Assembly: GCA_022606135.1 (NCBI GenBank) | Contig: JABYQN010000002.1 | Span: 620,001 to 684,000, forward strand | From: Fomes fomentarius | Taxonomy: Eukaryota > Basidiomycota > Agaricomycetes > Polyporales > Polyporaceae | Direction of reading: 5' to 3' | DNA length: 64,000 nucleotides | In this document: positions 10,883 to 21,963 of the stretch, in pieces | Layout: the number at the start of each line of letters is the position of its first letter | Numbering within the stretch: the first letter of the stretch is position 1 | Translations under genes and position numbers: made by a program | Notes under the pieces: model-generated | The model's database searches: none | What the model saw: only the letters and a program-made list of their open reading frames with translations | Told to the model about the DNA's origin: nothing

Positions 10883-11797
10883 AGGCTTCAAGGCGTCCTT
10901 CCACTATCTTGTCCAGAACCAGGGCATTGCGGGCATGCACTACCTTCGGGCCGTTCACGGGTAGCGCGAGCCTGCTCACGTCGATGTGCAGTATTGCGAT
11001 CAACCAGTGGACATTATTACTTACTTACACCATGTACCTAGCGCAAGATTTCCTTGGCCCCCCCTTCCCAGGCAGGCTTGTGCCACACCATGACACCCAG
11101 AATGGCAGCTCGCCTGCCTTCCTCGGCAAAGAGGAGGAGCACCATTTTTGGTCAACCGCTCTAGCTCGGTCACGGTCCCAGACTCGGAGCGTCGCATGTC
11201 AGCCGCATGTGTGCCACTTGCCTCTTTTGTTCCGAAGACGGTGGCGGACTTGTCGCCATTTGTCCTGCCAGCCTCTCTCCAGAAAGTATAAAATTCGAGT
11301 TGTCTACGGCATGGCACCCCCAGCATCTTTCCTTTCCCTTCCACTGTGGCTTGATCTCTCTCGTGTCTTTTGCCTTAAGTTTTGCTCGATGTCGCCAGTA
11401 GTATTCGCATGAGCAGGGACATGCAGCTATCTCCTGGGCGTTGGTGGGACTGGGCCGATCCCCAGTCTCGGGGGGAGTTATGGCCACTGTCCGGGGCAAC
11501 CGGCAGTGGCTTCCTGGCGATAGAATATGAACATCCGAGCCTGAAGAGGGCGGTGCAGTCATATGTTATCTACGGTGCATGGGAGGCCAGGTTGTACCCC
11601 GCGCACCTCTCTTGAATGGGCAAAGGAGGTTGTTTGCACTGATTATGGACTATATGCAATAAATATTGGTCCCTGCTCGAAAGCTACAGTGTGATCAACA
11701 TCAACAGTCCACAGCGAAGTTGGAGTTGAAAGATACAGCTGTTTTAGTGGAGAATGCCCGACATGTGCATTTGCACCAACTCGCACTTTTTGACGCT
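10883..11797. other. Sequence between direct repeats, no gene recognised
   Basis: Short open frames on both strands lack domain signatures. Could be the decayed interior of a short element bounded by the flanking repeats. Confidence 0.35.
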
Positions 11798-12008
11798 ATT
11801 ATACACTGAGTACAGGGTATCTGCAAGGTTCCTGTATAGCAACAATGGGGCATGAGTGTATTGCTTGCCGCTATGCGGCAAACATCTGACATAAAGAACG
11901 AGGCAGTTACCGCTACTGTCTGCCAATTAGACCTTCATGTCATGTAGTAGATCGACAATTTGTGCAACCGGGGTACCCACGGACGGCCCATAGGGGTCCA
12001 GATGGTGC
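11798..12008. repeat. Direct repeat copy B (degenerate)
   Basis: Second copy of the repeat at 10652-10882, with several small differences and indels. Same orientation. Confidence 0.6.
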
Positions 12009-12690
12009 AGTCTTGATGCAGCGCATGACAACAGTGACATCATGCTAGGAGAGGCACATGTCAGAGTAATACCACACATCAGGAAAAAACCACTTGGCTA
12101 CAGAGGACTACATGGTCTATGTAGCAGTAGTAGGGCGGTAGACAAGTCCCTTCTTGGTAGTGGCATGTAGTGCCCTCCAATGCTCCATAGTGAAATGTAG
12201 CGCCCTGCAACACTCTGTAGGGCAACATAGAGATCCTGTAGAACCTCATAGAGGTTATAGTCGTGCAGAATAGCAGACAATTATCACATTTGGCACTCAA
12301 TCTCAGCTGCAAACACTACATAGATGTTTGGCAATGATGAATTGATGACGGTATCAGAATACAAGGTTACAAGAGCTACAATACTAATAGTAAGACAATG
12401 ATAAAGAGGGCACACTCACACTGTATGGGACGAGGATGACATACAACATACTACAAGGATGAGACAGGTGGACTCAGACATACGACAGAGAACCAGGATG
12501 GGACGATGAATGTACAGCAGATATGAGACAAGATGATAAACACTCAGCAGGAATGAATGAGGATGAGACAATGAACGTACAACAACTAGGATGACACAAT
12601 GACAAATGAGAGCAATGAGGACAACAGATGACAAACAAGAACCAGTGAACTCACATTGACAAACCAAGGAAGCAGTGTGGCATAGGAATC
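12009..12690. other. Repeat-rich, no gene
   Basis: 12110-12260 carries reiterated GTAG/CATAG-type units (for example tgtagtgccctcc, tgtagcgccctgc). 12410-12670 is rich in gatgagacaatga-like units. No coding region recognised. A motif CATCAGGAAAAA sits near 12078. Confidence 0.45.
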
Positions 12691-13254
12691 TGATGAACTC
12701 TGAACCTGTAAGGTGAGGAGCGGCTGTAAGTCACTGTAAGTCACAACAAAGAGAGATCTTCAGTCAGTGAGCGAACGACTATATTGCATAGTGAAGTACC
12801 TGTAAGTCACAACAAAGAGAGACTACAAGTACTAAGTCAGTAAGAGGTAGTAGAGCATATGTAGGTAAGAGACTTACTCTTCAGTCAGTGAGCGAACAAC
12901 TGAAGAGCAGAGGTGAAGAAGGGACTGCTTATATACATGAGGGATGAGTCCATGAGTCAGCGAATAAAGCAGTCACATGTAGCCATAAGACGATGAGTCA
13001 GAGTCTGTATCGGCGTATGAGTCAGATACAGTCATAGCATGAGTCAGACATAAGGTCTAGAAGAGTCTGGTGCAGTGTAGAACACACTGGTATGCACAGG
13101 AATGCACAGTAACCATATGGTCATGGGAAAGTACAGTAGGAGAACAAAGAAAGCCATAAATGGTAAGTAGGAACACAGCCTATCTAATCATATGACCATA
13201 AACAATTGTACACAACTCCGGTCTGAGCACAGCTGGTAGTCCGGAAGTTTAACA
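12691..13254 (-). repeat. 3' LTR of copia element
   Basis: 564 bp, on the plus strand TGATGAAC...GTTTAACA, i.e. TG...CA ended with a short imperfect terminal inverted repeat when read on the minus strand. It contains a TATATAAG promoter element near 12933. A segment of about 75 bp is present here and in the 5' LTR but absent from the solo LTR at 18880-19367, so at least two LTR subfamilies exist. Confidence 0.88.
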
Positions 13255-13263
13255 CTCCCACTC
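13255..13263 (-). promoter_or_regulatory. Polypurine tract of copia element
   Basis: On the minus strand GAGTGGGAG lies directly before the 3' LTR TG start, the expected place for plus-strand DNA priming. Confidence 0.6.
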
Positions 13264-13265
13264 GT

Positions 13266-16200
13266 TCAAGATGCAACGGAAACAAGACCGATCTCATCAA
13301 CGAACTTTGCCAAAATGGAACAAGGCACGTTCTTTGTGAGAGAATCAGCCAACTGATCTGCAGTCGCAACATAGAAGATCTCGACAGAGGCAGACTCCAC
13401 TTGTTCACGAATGAAGTGGTAGCGAATCTCTATGTGCTTGGTACGCTGGTTGACTACTGGATTGACTGACAGGAAAATCGAACCCTGGTTGTCTAGACAC
13501 ATGGGTGTTGGCCTGGTCAAGTCATCACCAAGTTCATCGCCAAACGTCCTCAGCCAGATCAACTGACGACAGGTATCAGAGGCCGCTTTATATTCCGCCT
13601 CAGTAGAGGAGAGCGAAATGGTAGGCTGACGCCTCGAAGCCCACGATATAGCACCACCTGCCATCAAGAAGACGAAGCCAGAGGTAGAATGCCGATCATC
13701 ACGGTCTTCGGCCCAATCTGATTCTGAATAGGAAAATCAGACCATCATTAGACGCTCCCTTGTAGCGCAAGCAATACACCTTTGTCCCTTGAAGGTAACG
13801 CAGGACATACTTCGCATAACTCATGTGCGCTTCAGAGGGATTGGCATTGTACTTTGATAACCGTGTGACAGCGAAGGAGATATCAGGACACGTTCCGAGC
13901 ATGGCATACAAAAGACTGCCAATGAGACTCTGGTAGCGTTGCCTGAACTGATCGGAAGCTGGTTCGTCAGCACTTGCCAAGACAGCGCCAGCAGGAAGGG
14001 GTGTACGTGAGGGTTTACAGTCAGCCATCTGAAAGTGCTCGAGAACAGACTGGATGTACTCTTCCTGGTCAATGTCGATCATACGAGTAGATCGATCACG
14101 AGTGATGCGAAGACCAAGGAAGCGCTGTACAGATCCCAAGTCCGTCATCTTGTACTGCTTAGAAAGCGAACACTTGACTTGTTTGATATGACTAGACTGA
14201 TCGCCCATCAGAAGTAGATCGTCGACATAAAGAACGACAATCGTGACGTGATCCCCCCCTTGTCGCCGATATACGTAAATCCCAGCATCAGAATATGTCC
14301 GTGTAAATCCCAGATCTAGAAGCGATTGATGGATTTTCGCATTCCACTGACGCGACGCCTGCTTAAGACCATAGATAGCCTTTTTGAGTAGACAGACATG
14401 ATCTTCCTTCCCAGGAACGACCCAGCCTTCCGGCTGTTCCATATAAATCTCCTCATCTAGATCACCATTCAGGAACATGGTCTTGACATCCATTGACTCG
14501 ATGTCCCAGTCCTCAAGCGCTGCATGCGTGAGTAAATACTGGATAGACTCAAACCGCGCCACTGGAGAGAACGTCTCATGGTAGTCCTCTCCCCACACCT
14601 GAGTGAAACCCTTTGCAACAAGACAGGCTTTGTACCGCCCATCATGTTTGATGTCATAGACCCAGCGGTTAGAGACGACATGCCGGCCCTTAGGACGAGG
14701 AACGAGAACCCAAGTCTTATTCTCCATAAGTGACTCAAACTCCGACTTCTCAGCTTCGCGCCATTTCCCAGCATCAGGAGAGCACATGGCTTCCTTATGC
14801 GACTGAGGTAAGCCAGCTTTATACTGAGCGGCGGCTAGAAAAGCGAGTATCATCTCCGCTTTGCGCAAGTTGCCATCCTTGTCCATCTGATTATCAGCAC
14901 GTGCAGGATCATCGTACACATTGTTATCAGTCCTGTCCTTGTGGGGATTACCAGCTTTTTTGCGACGAGGACGGTCACAAGCAATGCTTGGTTCATTAGC
15001 TCCCACTGGAGGGTGACGACCACGTTTGTGAGGAGGACGAGGAGGAACGACAGGAGGCGGCGTAGGAGGACGTTGCAGAGGAGGAGGAGGCTCAGCAGGA
15101 GCTTCTGCAGGAGGAGCGGGATCAGCATCTGCTGGAGGGTCAGGTTGTGGTGGTTCAAAGAGGTTGGGAGGAATGAAAGGAATTGCGTCATTGGGATCGA
15201 CCGAATCAGAGTCATCATTCGAGGAATCATCCAATTGATCATCTGAGAACGGACTGTCGTCTGGGGTAGAAGGACAGTTGCCAGGTAAGTTACGAGCAGG
15301 GAAAGACTCTTCATCAAATGTTGCATCGCGGGACACGACAATAGAGCGGTTGGCTGGATTCCAAAACCTATACCCCTTGGAACCAGACTCATACCCAACA
15401 AAGATCATCTCGACAGCCTTCTTGTCGAGTTTCCCTTCGCGCTTTGCCTTCTGCACGTGGACAAAAGCTTTGCACCCAAACACTCTGAAGTAAGAGACGT
15501 CCGGAACGGTACCATCCCAAACAGTGATGGGGCACAACCACTTGTGTCGTCGCATAGGTTGATGATTGTAGATATGAACGGCTGCGTCAAGAGCAAGTTG
15601 CCAGAAACCATGACTAAGGCTTGCTTGGTGGAGCATAGACAGAGCCTTTTCAGTAATAGTGCGGTTCCAACGCTCAGCACGTCCATTCTGTTGAGGCGAA
15701 CCCGGTAGAGTCTTCCGGTGCTCGATACCGTGCAAACGAAGAAGTGTAGAGAACTCGTCTGATGTGTATTCCCCCCCTCGATCTGAGCGGATCGATTTGA
15801 TTTTCTTGCCGGTCTGGTTCTCAGCCCACGCCTTATAGTCTTTGAACGCTTGGATCGCGTCAGACTTGTGTTTAAGGAAGTAAGCACGAGCGAGACCAGA
15901 ATAGTCATCAATGAAACCGGCGAAGTATTTCCAACCTCCAATAGCCTGAGTGCGCATCGGTCCGTCGAGGTCCGTATGGACTCGCTCGAGAACTTCAGTA
16001 GCGCGCTTCTCAGAAGGTGGAAAGGGGTTACGAGTGGATTTGCCAAAAGCACATCCATCACACGGTTCTTCATCTGCAGGATCAACAGCATCAACCCCCT
16101 TAGTATGCTTAGGAAGGTTGCGCAGAACGTCCTTGCCCGCATGACCAAAGCGACGGTGCCAGGTCTTGAACTTACGGACATTTAGATGGACGCGCTTGCT

Positions 16201-17541
16201 GTTGTGAAGCTCAATAATAGTCCAATAACAATTAGACGAAGGGTTGTATCGCGCCTCCAGGATCTTACAACCCTTGATATGAATCGTCGAACCATGTTTG
16301 ACAGCGCCGTCAGGCAGCTTGTCGAAAATGCACATGCGCCCATCCCCTTGAAAGAGGGAGTAACCATTGCGCTCAATGGAGCCAGTCGAGAAGATGTGAC
16401 CGATGGTGCCTGGTATGCAGTAGACGTGGTTCAGAGTAATTGCTACCTTCTGACCATCTAACCAGGTTTCTCCAGACAGAGTTCCTTCCCCAAGTGCCTG
16501 AATGACGCTGCTATCACCTTGTCCAGCAGTGTTAAACAGTACAGGTGTATTGAAGGGTTGGTACTCAATGAACTCAGAGAGATCACCAGTGATGTGTTGA
16601 GAGGCTCCAGAGTCCATCAGCCATGCAGTCCAGTTCACACTGTTCGAGGCCATAGCCTCATCGTAGAAAGAAGCAGTGATGTTAGATGAACCGGCTACAA
16701 GTACAGATGATACAGACTCAGTAGTGATGTGCGCATGGTTATGAGAAGTGTCCTTGTTCTTCCCCTTGTCCTTATCCTTGTCTTTGTCCTTCCCTTTACC
16801 CTTGCCCTTGCCTTTGGGATGCTTCTCAGAATACTTCTGATAGCAGTTGGACTCATGATGAGAGCCACTCCCGCAATGAGAGCAGGGACCCTTGGGCTTC
16901 GGCTTGGTCTGGGAGACCTTGTTTGCAGACTGGCTGTTCTTGCGCATGGACTCCTTAGCCAAGGTCTTCGACTGGATGTTGTCGAGAGTGACCTTGTGGA
17001 GGTCTGTAGTCGCCATGAGCGCAGAGACCATGGACCAGTATGACTCCAGGATCTTGGACACCAAGAGCAGGGCTTGCATGTTGTCAGAGAGTGTGACGCC
17101 GTTGCTACTGATTTTGCGCAGGCATGGGATAAGATGCATCATCTGATCCTGAAGGGGCTTCTGTTCGTTCATCCGAGGCTCAGCGATGAGTGACTCGAAC
17201 AAACCCCAGACGTGGGCACTGTTAGGCTTGCCAAACTTGTTCTGTAACACTTCCCAGGACTCAGCAGCAGTCATGTCCCTGGGTTGTCCACCCGAGACAG
17301 GAATCTGAGTGTCCAGAACGTAGTGAAAGTTTGGTGCCACACGCATGTACATCATGCCACAAGCTTGCCTGTCAAGTTTATCCCACTTGTCCTTGGCAGC
17401 TTGCTCAGTAGGACGAGTAGCGCCTTTGACAACACTCCAGCAGTCCATGAAGATGAAATAGCCCTTCATCTTGGCAGACCAGTCGTTGTACTGATTCGCC
17501 AAAGAGAGGACAGGGATAGAGTCGACTTTGATATCTCCCAT
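13266..17541 (-). pseudogene. Copia Gag-Pol polyprotein, frameshifted
   Basis: The main frame, 17541-13699, starts MGDIKVDSIPVL and is 1280 codons. In order: UBN2-type Gag; a CCHC knuckle (CSHCGSGSHHESNC, CX2CX4HX4C) near residue 230; aspartic protease DSGAS near 315; integrase zinc domain (HRRFGHAG...CDGCAFGK) near 470-505; integrase core with HTDLDGP, FIDDYSG and SPQQNGRAE; then RT with NKTWVLVPRPKGRH, FLNGDLDEEIYMEQPEG, YGLKQASRQW and YVDDLLLMG. At about 13731-13736 one extra base shifts the frame before RNase H. RNase H continues in the other frame to 13266 (AISWASRRQPTISLSSTEAEY, RTKHIEIRYHFIRE). The break lies exactly at the GLI-to-SDSDWAEDRDDRHS junction. Gag and Pol share one frame, as in most fungal copia elements. 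Confidence 0.92.
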
Positions 17542-18569
17542 GATAGATAAAAGGTATTGGGGAGAATCGAGATATTCCTCCTTGAAGTCTAGAGTGAATG
17601 TGATAGGCGCAACAGGGGGCGCAGTGACAATAGGAGGAGGAAGGTAGACTGGAGGAAGAGGACTTGAATCGACAGGAGGGGAGTTTCTGAAGAGTGATCG
17701 GAGATAGAAATTAGGACAAGACGAGGAGGGCTGTGCGTGAGTTTCTTCCTGAAGATAGGGAAGAGGAACTCCATGTTGTGGATCAGTGTCCTGCTGCCAA
17801 GTTGCTGGGTATGCCCAATGGAAGGTCGGTTCGTATGGAAGAGGGAGTTGATTGTAGCAATTGGGACAGAGCTGTATATCGCACTGGTCCCACTGCTGCT
17901 CTCTGTCATCATAGATGTAGTGATAACGATCAACCTGATCATCTAGATCAAAGAGATGGGGCTGTTCCGAGCAATCAAATGCTGATGCAGTAGAATGATG
18001 CTCTGTGAGTTCAGCGTTGACTTCAGCTTCAGAGTCGGAGCTGAGCTGAGGACTATTGGCAGTAGTAGGTGGCTCCAGTACGATGGTTCAGAGAAAAACG
18101 CGATGATTGACTTGCCACATGCAAGATCTGGTAGAGAGGAACACCTATTGAGGTGAGCCAGAAGGTCAGGAAGCCGATATTCCCAACAATCCAGATAGAA
18201 GTCGCCAACTGTGCCCAAGAAAAGCTATGCAAGTCTAGGTATCAAAAAGAGTATAGTAAGGAGGGTCTGAACGGTTGTCCTCTGGTCCAAAGGTGATAAC
18301 CACCCCAACTACAACAGCTGGCAGGCACAAGTGCGTGGCCTGGCTGAGGATACTTGAAAACCCGTGTGCCACAAAAGCACCAAAGGTTGTACAAAGATAC
18401 TAGATAGCGACTACTAAGAGGCGCTCAGGGCTGCATCACGAGTGCAGTAAAGTCCCCCTGGCAGCAGTGTCAGAGGGCACAGTCAAGAGTGAGGGAAAGT
18501 GGAGGAGAGTGCACAGGCAGAGAGTCGACAAACAGAATTTGCGCGCAGAGTGTTGACAGAGGAGCAACT
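17542..18569 (-). other. Copia 5' leader
   Basis: About 1 kb between the primer-binding site and the Gag start. It holds no long frame with recognisable domain; short minus-strand frames are low-complexity Ser/Leu-rich. Such long leaders can carry packaging signals. Confidence 0.5.
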
Positions 18570-18593
18570 GATTAGAGCGCAGGGCTCATAACC
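18570..18593 (-). promoter_or_regulatory. Primer-binding site, half initiator tRNA-Met
   Basis: Directly inside the 5' LTR. The plus strand here reads ...gcgcagggctcataacc, matching the 5' half through the anticodon loop (CAT) of eukaryotic initiator tRNA-Met rather than a tRNA 3' end ending in CCA. This is the half-tRNA priming mode known from Drosophila copia. Confidence 0.75.
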
Positions 18594-18879
18594 TGATGAA
18601 CTCTGAACCTGTAAGGTGAAGAGCAACTGTAAGTCACTGTAAGTCACAACAAACAGAGATCTTTAGTTAGTGAGCGAACGACTATATTGCATAGTGAAGT
18701 ACCTGTAAGTCACAACAAAGAGAGACTACAAGTACTAAGTCAGTAAGAGGTAGTAGAGCATATGTAGGTAAGAGACTTACTCTTCAGTCAGTGAGTGAAC
18801 AACTGAAGAGCAGAGGCGAAGAAGGGACTGCTTATATACATGAGGGATGAGTCCATGAGTCAGCGAATAAAGCAGTTAC
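18594..18879 (-). repeat. 5' LTR of copia element, truncated
   Basis: Aligns with 12691-12976 of the 3' LTR (including the TATATAAG region), then homology stops within a few bases of the start of an inverted LTR at 18880. The outer roughly 280 bp of U3 are missing. Confidence 0.85.
18875..18879. repeat. Target-site duplication, left copy
   Basis: GTTAC directly before the inverted solo LTR, repeated at 19368-19372. Confidence 0.65.
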
Positions 18880-19367
18880 TGTTGAACATCCGGACTACCA
18901 GCTGTGCTCGGACCAGAGTTGTGTACACTTGTTTATGGTCATATGATTAGATAGGCTGTGTTCCTACTTACCATTTATGGTTTTCTTTGTTCTCCTACTG
19001 TACTTTCCCATGACCATATGGTTACTGTGCATTCCTGTGCATACCAGTGTGTTCTACACTGCACCAGACTCTTCTAGACCTTATGTCTGACTCATGCTAT
19101 GACTGTATCTGACTCATACGCCGATACAGACTCTGACTCATCGTCTTATGGCTACATGTGACTGCTTTATTCGCTGACTCATGGACTCATCCCTCATGTA
19201 TATAAGCAGTCCCTTCTTCACCTCTGCTCTTCAGTTGTTCGCTCACTGACTGAAGAGTAAGTCTCTTACCTACATATGCTCTACTACTTCTTACTGACTT
19301 AGTACTTGTAGTCTCTCTCTGTTGTGACTTACAGTTGCTCCTCGCCTTACAGGTTCAGAGTTCATCA
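18880..19367 (+). mobile_element. Solo copia LTR, inverted orientation
   Basis: 488 bp, TGTTGAAC...GTTCATCA, homologous to the LTRs of the adjacent element but in the opposite orientation. It is flanked by GTTAC on both sides, consistent with an independent insertion followed by LTR-LTR recombination. It lacks the roughly 75-bp internal segment found in the other two LTRs. Confidence 0.85.
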
Positions 19368-19372
19368 GTTAC
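19368..19372. repeat. Target-site duplication, right copy
   Basis: GTTAC directly after the solo LTR, identical to 18875-18879. Confidence 0.65.
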
Positions 19373-20342
19373 AAGTGCTGCAGAAGTATTTGTCATGCAC
19401 AACATTGGGTGGGGAGTGGTTCCTATGTCTGGTGGAAGCTCTCAAGCAGACACAGATACCAACCCTTGCCCAATTATGCCACAACAGTTACAACTGAAGA
19501 CCTGGCCACTAGCTTGATCTCACTGCAAGGACAAATACAAAGACCATACCTTGAGTAGAGTGTGATATACGAGATTACTCAGGTCTCATAGAGGAGGGGA
19601 GACAAGGCCCAGGTGACGCTTCCAGTAGAGACCACAGAGGCAGAGGCCAAGAAGAACACAGATTGCAGAGCAGAACAGATGCTAGCATGTGCAGAGCAAA
19701 TGGATGGATCAGGGTGAAAAGCTCTCATGCAGAGGACAGACATAAGAGATGTAGCAGGCAAGCACCAAGACTTTGATGTTTCAACTTGTGCACTGGCACT
19801 CACACCCTCTGGCACTTACCGCCAGCCACAACTTGATAGTTCCTCGAGTAAATTTCTCACACCTTATTGGTCCTCAATTGCATCTAAATTGCATCTGCAT
19901 GCCGTTGTACATATACAGGACAATGCAGGGGGATGTGTGATAGGAGTCTTAGTGATTCAGCAACTTTTGACCACACAATTCAATGCAAAATATCTACAGT
20001 GTCTACAGCGATCTACGGAGTCCTACAAAGCGCTGGCGGAGTGCTCCATTGCCTATGTAGCCGCCAGCATAGCCACATAGAAAATACTTTTTCCTGATGC
20101 AGAGGTGCAGATTCTCATATCGGATAAAGGTGACAGCCGGTGGCCTCTTCTCTAGACATATTCAACATGCGACAACTGGTGACGCCAAGTGCTGAGAGTG
20201 CTCAAATTGAGCCACAAGTTGAAGCCAGGCTGTCACGGTGGTGCCAGTGGTGTGTAACTAAGAGCCAGTACTCAATAGGCAATTACCATAGAAGAGAGCT
20301 ATCACGACGGACAAAGGCTCCTGCCCAGACCGAGGGATATGC
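19373..20342. other. Non-coding, repeat-derived
   Basis: No gene recognised. Around 19990-20105 there are CTACA/TGTAG-type reiterated units and an inverted copy of the CATCAGGAAAAA motif, echoing the tract at 12075-12260 in the opposite orientation. The two tracts flank the copia insertion. Confidence 0.4.
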
Positions 20343-20427
20343 GCAGGAAATCGGTGAGCCACCTTAGATATCTGGGCGCATCGGCCTCAAAACAAAGGAT
20401 ATCTAAGGTGCCTCACCGATCTCCTGC
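20343..20427. repeat. Near-perfect 30-bp inverted repeat (hairpin)
   Basis: Arms 20343-20372 and 20398-20427 pair at 28 of 30 positions around a 25-nt loop. The left arm begins gcaggaaatcggtgagcc; the right arm ends cctcaccgatctcctgc. See findings. Confidence 0.8.
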
Positions 20428-20729
20428 CCATGTCCCGGACAACAGAATGGGACCATTGCCCCTCGTGTATGTAGAGGCGAGGGCCAGCATAGAGTCCAAG
20501 ATAGATCTATCAGCTACATTACCACAGTTCTTGGAGTCATAGTGTATGCTTGTCAAAGTATTGTTGTGGGCGCTAATAGGGTGACTGATACTGTGACCAA
20601 CAGCTCACACGCAGGGCACTGGTCGCTCTGAGTTTGAGTCCAAGTCTCAGCCTTTTGCACTAGACCCCAGACACCTTACTTTCTGTAAGTAGCTGTATCT
20701 GACATCCAATATCCCTTCTGCAGGCCTGC

Positions 20730-20734
20730 ATACC
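20730..20734. repeat. Target-site duplication, left
   Basis: ATACC, matching 21264-21268, on the other side of the solo LTR. Confidence 0.75.
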
Positions 20735-21263
20735 TGATGAAGTCTGAACCTGTGAAGGCAAGAGTCACAATGACTAGTAGACATGCAGACAGACGAGCTA
20801 TAGGTACTATGTAAGTAAGAGCATAAGGCATATAGTAGAATGAAGTACTTACTCCTCAGTCAGTGAGCAAAGACTGAGGAGATGAAGCCCTGAAAGTCCC
20901 TCCTTATATACTGTTCAGGAGCTGCATGAGTAAGTGACAGAAAGGAAAAGGAGAGCATGTGATCTGTCTGAGTCAGAGTGAACCAACAATGAGTGATAAA
21001 TGTGGAGTAATGACTCAGACAGAACAAAGAGAAAGCTATAGAAAGTACTAGAGATGGTCACATGGACACATCCAAGACTATCTAGAGCTATCTGGAGCAG
21101 TGTAGAATGCACCAGAATGGACTGGACAAAGTGAGAACTGGTAAACATATCAGTACAGTATTGAGTATATCATATCGGGTAAGAAGGAAACATAGCCAAA
21201 GAAATGTGTGCCCATAAGTGCCTAATGCGTGTCTATAGTCCATAGTCCATAGTAATTCCAACA
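20735..21263 (-). mobile_element. Solo LTR of a related copia family
   Basis: 529 bp on the plus strand TGATGAAG...TTCCAACA. It shares the gross plan and short motifs of the copia LTRs (tcagtcagtgagcaaa, tccttatata, tctgaacctgt) but is clearly diverged. It is flanked by a perfect 5-bp direct repeat ATACC at 20730-20734 and 21264-21268. Confidence 0.85.
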
Positions 21264-21268
21264 ATACC
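21264..21268. repeat. Target-site duplication, right
   Basis: ATACC, matching 20730-20734. Confidence 0.75.
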
Positions 21269-21687
21269 GATCTAATAGCATACTCAGTATCTCTGAAGTC
21301 ACCCTGCTAGTTTTCAGGCTCACTGGTGGGCCAGGCTGACAGTGAGTCGCAGATGCTAGGTGAGTGTGCTCACCAACAACTCCCTGTGCACCTCTGAACT
21401 ATCGTGTCTCTCTCCTGTCACACGGAGTGGTGGGTGTGAACTCCTTATCACACACACCTGGGAGCGAATGTCTCTTCAGGCTACATTCCTTGGTGCCTTT
21501 GCAGGTTATGACACTCCCACAAATTTCTGTTCCCAGGATGCAATCTGTAAGCTCTTCTTCATATTGCAAGGCTGGGAACAAGAACCCACATTTGGTCGTC
21601 AGGCAGTGGTGATCAACGAGATATATATGAACGTATTGGCTTTCGCGTCACTCATGGGTACAGGACAAGCAATCTCCTAGCTATAAG
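21269..21687. other. No gene recognised
   Basis: Short overlapping frames without domain signature between the solo LTR and the inverted-repeat element. Confidence 0.35.
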
Positions 21688-21960
21688 CACCGGGGGCATC
21701 AGTGAATGTAGCAAGCTGTTACACTCTGGATACATGTTGATCCCTGTCCAAATATCATTACCATGTATCAAGGTGTTTCATGCAAAAGGCATTTTGAATG
21801 AACTGCATTTTCCTGTTACATTCTAGTCACACTCAAAATGCCTCGTGTACTCAGCGTGTAAATACAATGTAACGTGCTGCATCACGCTTGATACATTTGT
21901 ACATTGACCACCATTTGATCAGAATGTAACAGCTCGTTACATGCATTCATGCCCCCGGTG
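21688..21960. mobile_element. 273-bp MITE with CACCGGGGG termini
   Basis: The ends form an imperfect terminal inverted repeat of about 41 bp (35 matches), starting CACCGGGGGCAT on both sides and sharing AGCTGTTACA. Subterminal TGTATCAAG/CTTGATACA pairs and aaggcattttga/tcaaaatgcct pairs extend the palindromic character. The flanks carry a 3-bp direct repeat AAG (21685-21687 and 21961-21963). There is no coding capacity. The 3-bp duplication and CAC ends suggest a CACTA-like superfamily, tentatively. Confidence 0.8.
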
Positions 21961-21963
21961 AAG

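Larger units (their letters stand above)
12691..18879 (-). mobile_element. Ty1/copia LTR retrotransposon, defective
   Basis: Copia element transcribed on the minus strand. The 3' LTR is 12691-13254; the 5' LTR remnant is 18594-18879. The interior holds gag-pol in copia order (Gag, protease, integrase, RT, RNase H), a primer-binding site at 18570-18593 and a polypurine stretch at 13255-13263. The two LTR copies differ at only a handful of sites over the shared 286 bp, implying fairly recent insertion. A one-base frameshift near 13733 separates RT from most of RNase H. The 5' LTR lacks its outer U3 half, so the full-length element cannot be delimited by a target duplication. Confidence 0.92.

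Noticed and set aside
12410..12670. Possible tandem or CRISPR-like array of gatgagacaatga units
   Set aside because: Units vary in length and spacing and no spacers are seen; low-complexity eukaryotic sequence.
15405..16181. Second long minus-strand frame inside the copia element
   Set aside because: Out-of-frame shadow of the integrase region of gag-pol.
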